Below are positions 5,267 to 8,389 of a DNA stretch of 8,389 bases, one piece after another. The notes under the pieces are model-generated. The model saw only the letters and a program-made list of their open reading frames with translations. It did not search any database and was not told where the DNA came from. This DNA comes from Microcoleus asticus IPMA8. Its GTDB lineage: Bacteria > Cyanobacteriota > Cyanobacteriia > Cyanobacteriales > Microcoleaceae. Numbering within the stretch: position 1 is the first letter of the stretch; the number at the start of each line of letters is the position of its first letter. The translations under genes were made by a program, and so were the position numbers. The stretch spans positions 1-8,389 of the forward strand of contig NZ_SRRZ01000191.1 of assembly GCF_013179805.1 (NCBI RefSeq), given 5' to 3'.

Positions 5267-7987
5267 ATGAAAATACTTAAAATCCAGACCTTACGCGGCC
5301 CCAACTACTGGAGCATCCGACGCCACAAACTCGTCCTGATGCGTCTGGATTTAGAAGAGTTGGCAGATAAAACCACATCTGAAATTCCTGGCTTCTACGA
5401 AGGATTGACCGCCGCGCTGCCGAGTTTGGACGAGCATCACTGTTCTCCCGGCCATAGGGGAGGCTTCCTGCAACGTGTCAGAGAAGGCACAATGATGGGA
5501 CACGTAATCGAACACGTAGCCCTAGAACTTCAGCAAATGGCAGGAATGCCGGTCGGGTTCGGTCGAACCCGCGAGACTGCGACCCCAGGCATTTACCAAG
5601 TAGTAATCGAGTATCAACACGAACAAGCAGGTCGCTATGCCGCCCGGGCGGGCGTGCGGATGTGCCAGAACATTGCGGATACAGGCACTTATCCAGCAGC
5701 AGAATTAGTCCAAGATTTGAGAGACCTTAGAGAGTTTGCTGCGTCCGCCGCACTCGGGCCGAGCACGGAAACACTGATCAAGGAAGCAGAAGCTCGCGGC
5801 ATTCCTTGGATACCTTTGAGCGCCCGGTTTATGATTCAACTCGGCTACGGAGTCCACCAAAAGCGGATTCAGGCAACTCTGAGCAACCGCACGGGAGTTT
5901 TGGGGGTAGAACTGGCCTGCGATAAGGAAGGTACTAAAAATATCCTCGGCAGCGCCGGCGTGCCGGTTCCTAGAGGGACGGTGATTAATTATTTGGACGA
6001 ACTGCAAGGGGCGATCGAAGATGTCGGCGGTTATCCGATCGTCCTCAAACCCCTAGACGGCAACCACGGTCGTGGGATTACGATCGACATCAATTCCTGG
6101 GAAGCAGCAGAAGAAGCCTATGACTTAGCCAGCGCGGCATCAAAAACAAAAAGCGTGATTGTCGAGCGCTATTACGTCGGCCGCGATCACAGAGTATTGG
6201 TAGTCAACGGGCAAGTCATAGCAGTCGCAGAACGAGTCCCCGCTAACGTCGTGGGTAACGGCAGGTCTACAGTAGAACAGCTTATTGAAGAAGTAAACCG
6301 CGACCCGCAGCGGGGAGACGGACACGACAACGTGCTCACCCGGATCACGATCGACAAATTGTCCCTGGATTTGCTGCAAAAACAAGGATACGCCATGGAC
6401 TCCGTAGTGCCGGCCGGGGAAAGAGTATTTTTGCGCGCGACAGCAAACTTGAGTACCGGTGGAATTGCAGTCGATCGCACCGACGAAATCCACCCGGAAA
6501 ACGTCTGGCTGTTTTCCAGAGTCGCCAAAATTATCGGTTTGGACATCGCCGGCATTGACGTAGTAACTCCCGACATCTCCCAACCCCTGCGCGATGTCAA
6601 CGGCGTCATCGTCGAAGTCAACGCAGCACCTGGTTTCAGAATGCACGTCGCCCCGAGTCAAGGTTTACCCCGCAACGTCGCCGGCGCGGTCTTCGATATG
6701 CTCTTCCCCTCGCCTCAACCCAGCCGGGTGCCGATTTTAGCGGTAACGGGAACCAACGGCAAAACTACAACCACTCGCCTGCTGGCCCACATTGTCAAGC
6801 AGACCGGTCAGATTACCGGCTACACGACTACCGACGGCACTTACATCGGTGATTATTTGGTAGAAACCGGAGACAATACCGGGCCGCAGAGTGCTCAATT
6901 GATTTTGTCTGACCCGACGGTAGAAGTGGCCGTGCTGGAAACGGCTAGAGGCGGAATTTTGCGATCGGGCCTGGGCTTCGATCAGTGCGATGTCGGCGTC
7001 GTATTGAATGTCGCGGCCGATCACTTAGGAATTGGCGACATCGACACAGTGGAACAACTTGCCAAACTCAAGAGCGTCCTCGTTGAGTCGGTAATGCCCA
7101 AAGGCTATGCTGTTTTGAATGCAGACGACCGACTTGTAGCACAAATGGCGCAGCGTGTCAAGGCTCAAATTGCCTATTTTTCGATGAACCCGGACAACGA
7201 ACTGGTTGCCAAACATACCGCTGCGGGCGGGCTGGCAGCGATTTACGAAAACGGGTACTTGTCGATCTTGAAAGGTGATTGGACGCTGAGAATCGAGCAA
7301 GCCGTGAACGTGCCGCTGACGATGGGCGGGCGCGCGCCGTTTATGATTGCCAATGCTTTAGCAGCTTGTTTGGCGGCTTTTGCCCAAGGATTGAAAATAG
7401 AGGACATTCGATCGGCTTTGTCAAGCTTCCAAGCATCGGTGGGTCAAACTCCCGGACGGATGAATTTGTTTAAATTGGGCAGCTATCACGCTTTGCTCGA
7501 CTACGCCCACAACCCTCACAGCTACAAGGCTTTGGGTTCTTTTGTGCTCAATTGGCCGGGAATGCGGATCGGGGTTGTCGGCGCCCCCGGGGATCGGCGA
7601 GATGAAGATTTTGTCACGCTGGGCAAACTTTCGGCCGAGATGTTCGATCGTATTATTGTGAAGGAAGATGCCGATCGGCGCGGGCGAGAACCCGGTGTTG
7701 TGGCACAGTTAATTTGCCAGGGAATTGCAGAGGCGATTTCTGCAGGAACCGCAAACAAATCTCAAGTTGAATACGAGTTGATTCTCGACGAAACAATGGC
7801 TGTTAACAAGGCTTTAGATGAGGCGCCGGCCGGCAGTTTGGTCGTAATTTTACCTGAAAGCGTCAACAAAGCTTTGAGTTTAATTGAAGCCCGGAAACCG
7901 ATTAAGGAATCTGTGGAAGTTCAAAATGGTTTAGAGCGATCGAAGTCACAGGAAAGTTTAAAACCGACTGTTGTGAATCAAGGCTAA
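5267..7987 (+). CDS. cphA: Cyanophycin synthetase CphA
   Basis: This enzyme builds cyanophycin (multi-L-arginyl-poly-L-aspartate) without a ribosome, using ATP to add Asp to the backbone and Arg to each side chain. The 906 residues show the whole architecture. An N domain (about 1-160) starts with the canonical MKILKIQTLRGPNYWSIRRH. An ATP-grasp domain (about 161-487) has KPLDGNHGRGI (261-271), VIVERYYVGRDHRVLV and EVNAAPGFRMHVAP (from 450) and joins Asp. A Mur-ligase-like domain (about 488-875) has the P-loop VTGTNGKTTTT (493-503, Lys499), ETARGGILRSGLGF, NVAADHLG and DYAHNP (745-750) and adds Arg. A polar tail of about 30 residues (VEVQNGLERSKSQ...) follows. The ATG start gives the family N-terminus despite no Shine-Dalgarno sequence. 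It has its own promoter and terminator. No motif is missing, so it should be functional. Confidence 0.98.
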   Translation: MKILKIQTLRGPNYWSIRRHKLVLMRLDLEELADKTTSEIPGFYEGLTAALPSLDEHHCSPGHRGGFLQRVREGTMMGHVIEHVALELQQMAGMPVGFGRTRETATPGIYQVVIEYQHEQAGRYAARAGVRMCQNIADTGTYPAAELVQDLRDLREFAASAALGPSTETLIKEAEARGIPWIPLSARFMIQLGYGVHQKRIQATLSNRTGVLGVELACDKEGTKNILGSAGVPVPRGTVINYLDELQGAIEDVGGYPIVLKPLDGNHGRGITIDINSWEAAEEAYDLASAASKTKSVIVERYYVGRDHRVLVVNGQVIAVAERVPANVVGNGRSTVEQLIEEVNRDPQRGDGHDNVLTRITIDKLSLDLLQKQGYAMDSVVPAGERVFLRATANLSTGGIAVDRTDEIHPENVWLFSRVAKIIGLDIAGIDVVTPDISQPLRDVNGVIVEVNAAPGFRMHVAPSQGLPRNVAGAVFDMLFPSPQPSRVPILAVTGTNGKTTTTRLLAHIVKQTGQITGYTTTDGTYIGDYLVETGDNTGPQSAQLILSDPTVEVAVLETARGGILRSGLGFDQCDVGVVLNVAADHLGIGDIDTVEQLAKLKSVLVESVMPKGYAVLNADDRLVAQMAQRVKAQIAYFSMNPDNELVAKHTAAGGLAAIYENGYLSILKGDWTLRIEQAVNVPLTMGGRAPFMIANALAACLAAFAQGLKIEDIRSALSSFQASVGQTPGRMNLFKLGSYHALLDYAHNPHSYKALGSFVLNWPGMRIGVVGAPGDRRDEDFVTLGKLSAEMFDRIIVKEDADRRGREPGVVAQLICQGIAEAISAGTANKSQVEYELILDETMAVNKALDEAPAGSLVVILPESVNKALSLIEARKPIKESVEVQNGLERSKSQESLKPTVVNQG

Positions 7988-8009
7988 AGTCGGAACTGTA
8001 ATTTAATTG

Positions 8010-8050
8010 GTAGGTTGGGTTTACTTGTGTTAAACCCAACCTACTTTTTT
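8010..8050 (+). terminator. Strong cphA terminator made of a GTAGGTTGGGTTTA inverted repeat
   Basis: GTAGGTTGGGTTTA (8010-8023) pairs perfectly over 14 bp with TAAACCCAACCTAC (8031-8044) across a 7-nt loop, followed directly by six T (8045-8050). It starts 23 nt after the cphA stop. From memory, GTAGGTTGGGTT/AACCCAACCTAC palindromes are widespread in cyanobacterial intergenic DNA, so this may be a dispersed repeat serving as a terminator. Confidence 0.85.
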
Positions 8051-8119
8051 ACAGGACAGGACTTACACACCACTAATATTTTCTGTCATTGCGCAATGGG
8101 AGAGCAATCTCAAAGCTGG
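8051..8119 (+). repeat. Degenerate dispersed-repeat-like stretch
   Basis: The segment has CAGGACTTAC (with an ACAGG/GACAGG duplication just before it), then TGTCATTGCG ... GAGAGCAATCTCAAAG. From memory this resembles intergenic repeats in many cyanobacteria that pair a GGACTTACGCA element with TCATTGCGAG...AGCAATC arms. It appears degenerate and has no coding potential. The family link is recollection and not a search result. Confidence 0.4.
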
Positions 8120-8161
8120 CTTTTTCGTGTTCAGTGCGTAACTCTTATGCTTTTTAAAATG

Positions 8162-8380
8162 TTAGCTTGCTCCTTCGCCAGTATGCAGAGATTTCAATAG
8201 TTGCTCTGCAATCTCAATCAGCTCGCATACAGAGTTTTGCGTAAGTTGTGTAGTTTTGAAGCCATGAGCAATTGCGTTACGCAATGAAAGCGCATTCATT
8301 ATACCAATTTCATAAAATAGTGCTACAGTTAGTAGAAGTGCATTTTGCAATTGACTAGCCAAATAGAGGTCAAAAAAATG
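8162..8380 (-). pseudogene. Possible C-terminal fragment of a HEPN-like protein
   Basis: The minus strand is open from just after a TGA (8381-8383) to TAA (8162-8164). It encodes about 72 codons, HFFDLYLASQLQNALLLTVA and onward, with MNALSLRNAIAHGFKTTQ and an amphipathic end (ELIEIAEQLLKSLHTG). RNAIAH fits the R-x4-H motif of HEPN domains (all-helical, often RNases in toxin or defence systems), and a following helix is usual there. The best starts are an internal ATG (8297-8299, giving MNALSLRN...) or TTG (8360-8362). Neither has a clear ribosome-binding site, and the similarity starts mid-helix, which suggests a truncated or frameshifted gene whose beginning lies at or beyond the window edge. 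The short motif can occur by chance, so the family call is tentative. Confidence 0.35.
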
Positions 8381-8389
8381 TCAGGAGTT

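Noticed and set aside
6140..6661. Minus-strand frames of 144-173 codons within cphA
   Set aside because: They are shadows of the strongly conserved cphA coding sequence.
8015..8200. 61-codon plus-strand frame after cphA
   Set aside because: Its nominal start lies inside the terminator stem and it crosses repeat-like sequence, with no protein-like features.
8271..8285. Inverted repeat ATTGCGT-T-ACGCAAT
   Set aside because: It falls in the RNAIAHG coding stretch and is short, with nothing else to mark it as a site.
1..8389. CRISPR array, tRNA or rRNA genes, intact insertion sequence
   Set aside because: I found no regularly spaced repeats, tRNA-like cloverleaf, rRNA motifs or transposase reading frame.

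Overview
This window is very probably from a filamentous cyanobacterium, and an Oscillatoria/Microcoleus-like genome would fit. Four intact HIP1 octamers (GCGATCGC) start at 1491, 1626, 2934 and 3930, and CGATCG is common throughout. The window carries an intact cyanophycinase/cyanophycin synthetase pair, a proline-linker TpsB-type outer-membrane transporter remnant, and a Uma2 remnant. The genus is inferred and not proven.

Layout. 1-90: leader with a perfect NtcA-type palindrome (TGTA-N8-TACA). 91-2037: a heavily decayed gene for an FhaC/ShlB-type two-partner-secretion transporter, with the start codon lost, four in-frame stops and a pair of compensating frameshifts. 2158-2385: a small two-helix membrane protein of unknown function. 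2386-2524: nothing recognised. 2525-2903: a remnant of a Uma2-family (DUF820) gene joined to a Leu/Glu low-complexity tract. 3029-3703 (minus strand): trmD, tRNA m1G37 methyltransferase. 3704-4035: a divergent intergenic region with a good sigma70-like promoter, a tandem 10-bp repeat, a 16-codon micro-ORF and a 9-bp hairpin, all upstream of cphB. 4036-4929: cphB. 4930-5266: an intergenic region with several hairpins, a likely terminator, a perfect 8-bp dyad and a cphA promoter. 5267-7987: cphA. 8010-8050: a strong terminator built from a GTAGGTTGGGTTTA inverted repeat. 8051-8389: a dispersed-repeat-like stretch and, on the minus strand, a short reading frame with an RNAIAHG motif that may be the end of a HEPN-like protein.

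How the genes work together. CphA polymerises Asp and Arg, using ATP, into the nitrogen reserve cyanophycin. CphB cuts the polymer to beta-Asp-Arg dipeptides. Both enzymes look complete, with all key motifs present. They lie in the same direction, but the 337-nt gap holds its own terminator-like and promoter-like signals, so they are probably transcribed separately. TrmD is a housekeeping tRNA-modifying enzyme transcribed away from the cph pair.

The main points of interest are the graded erosion of accessory genes around this intact core, the structured cphB leader with its Arg-ending micro-ORF, and the NtcA-type site left in front of a dead gene. I found no convincing new system in the window.
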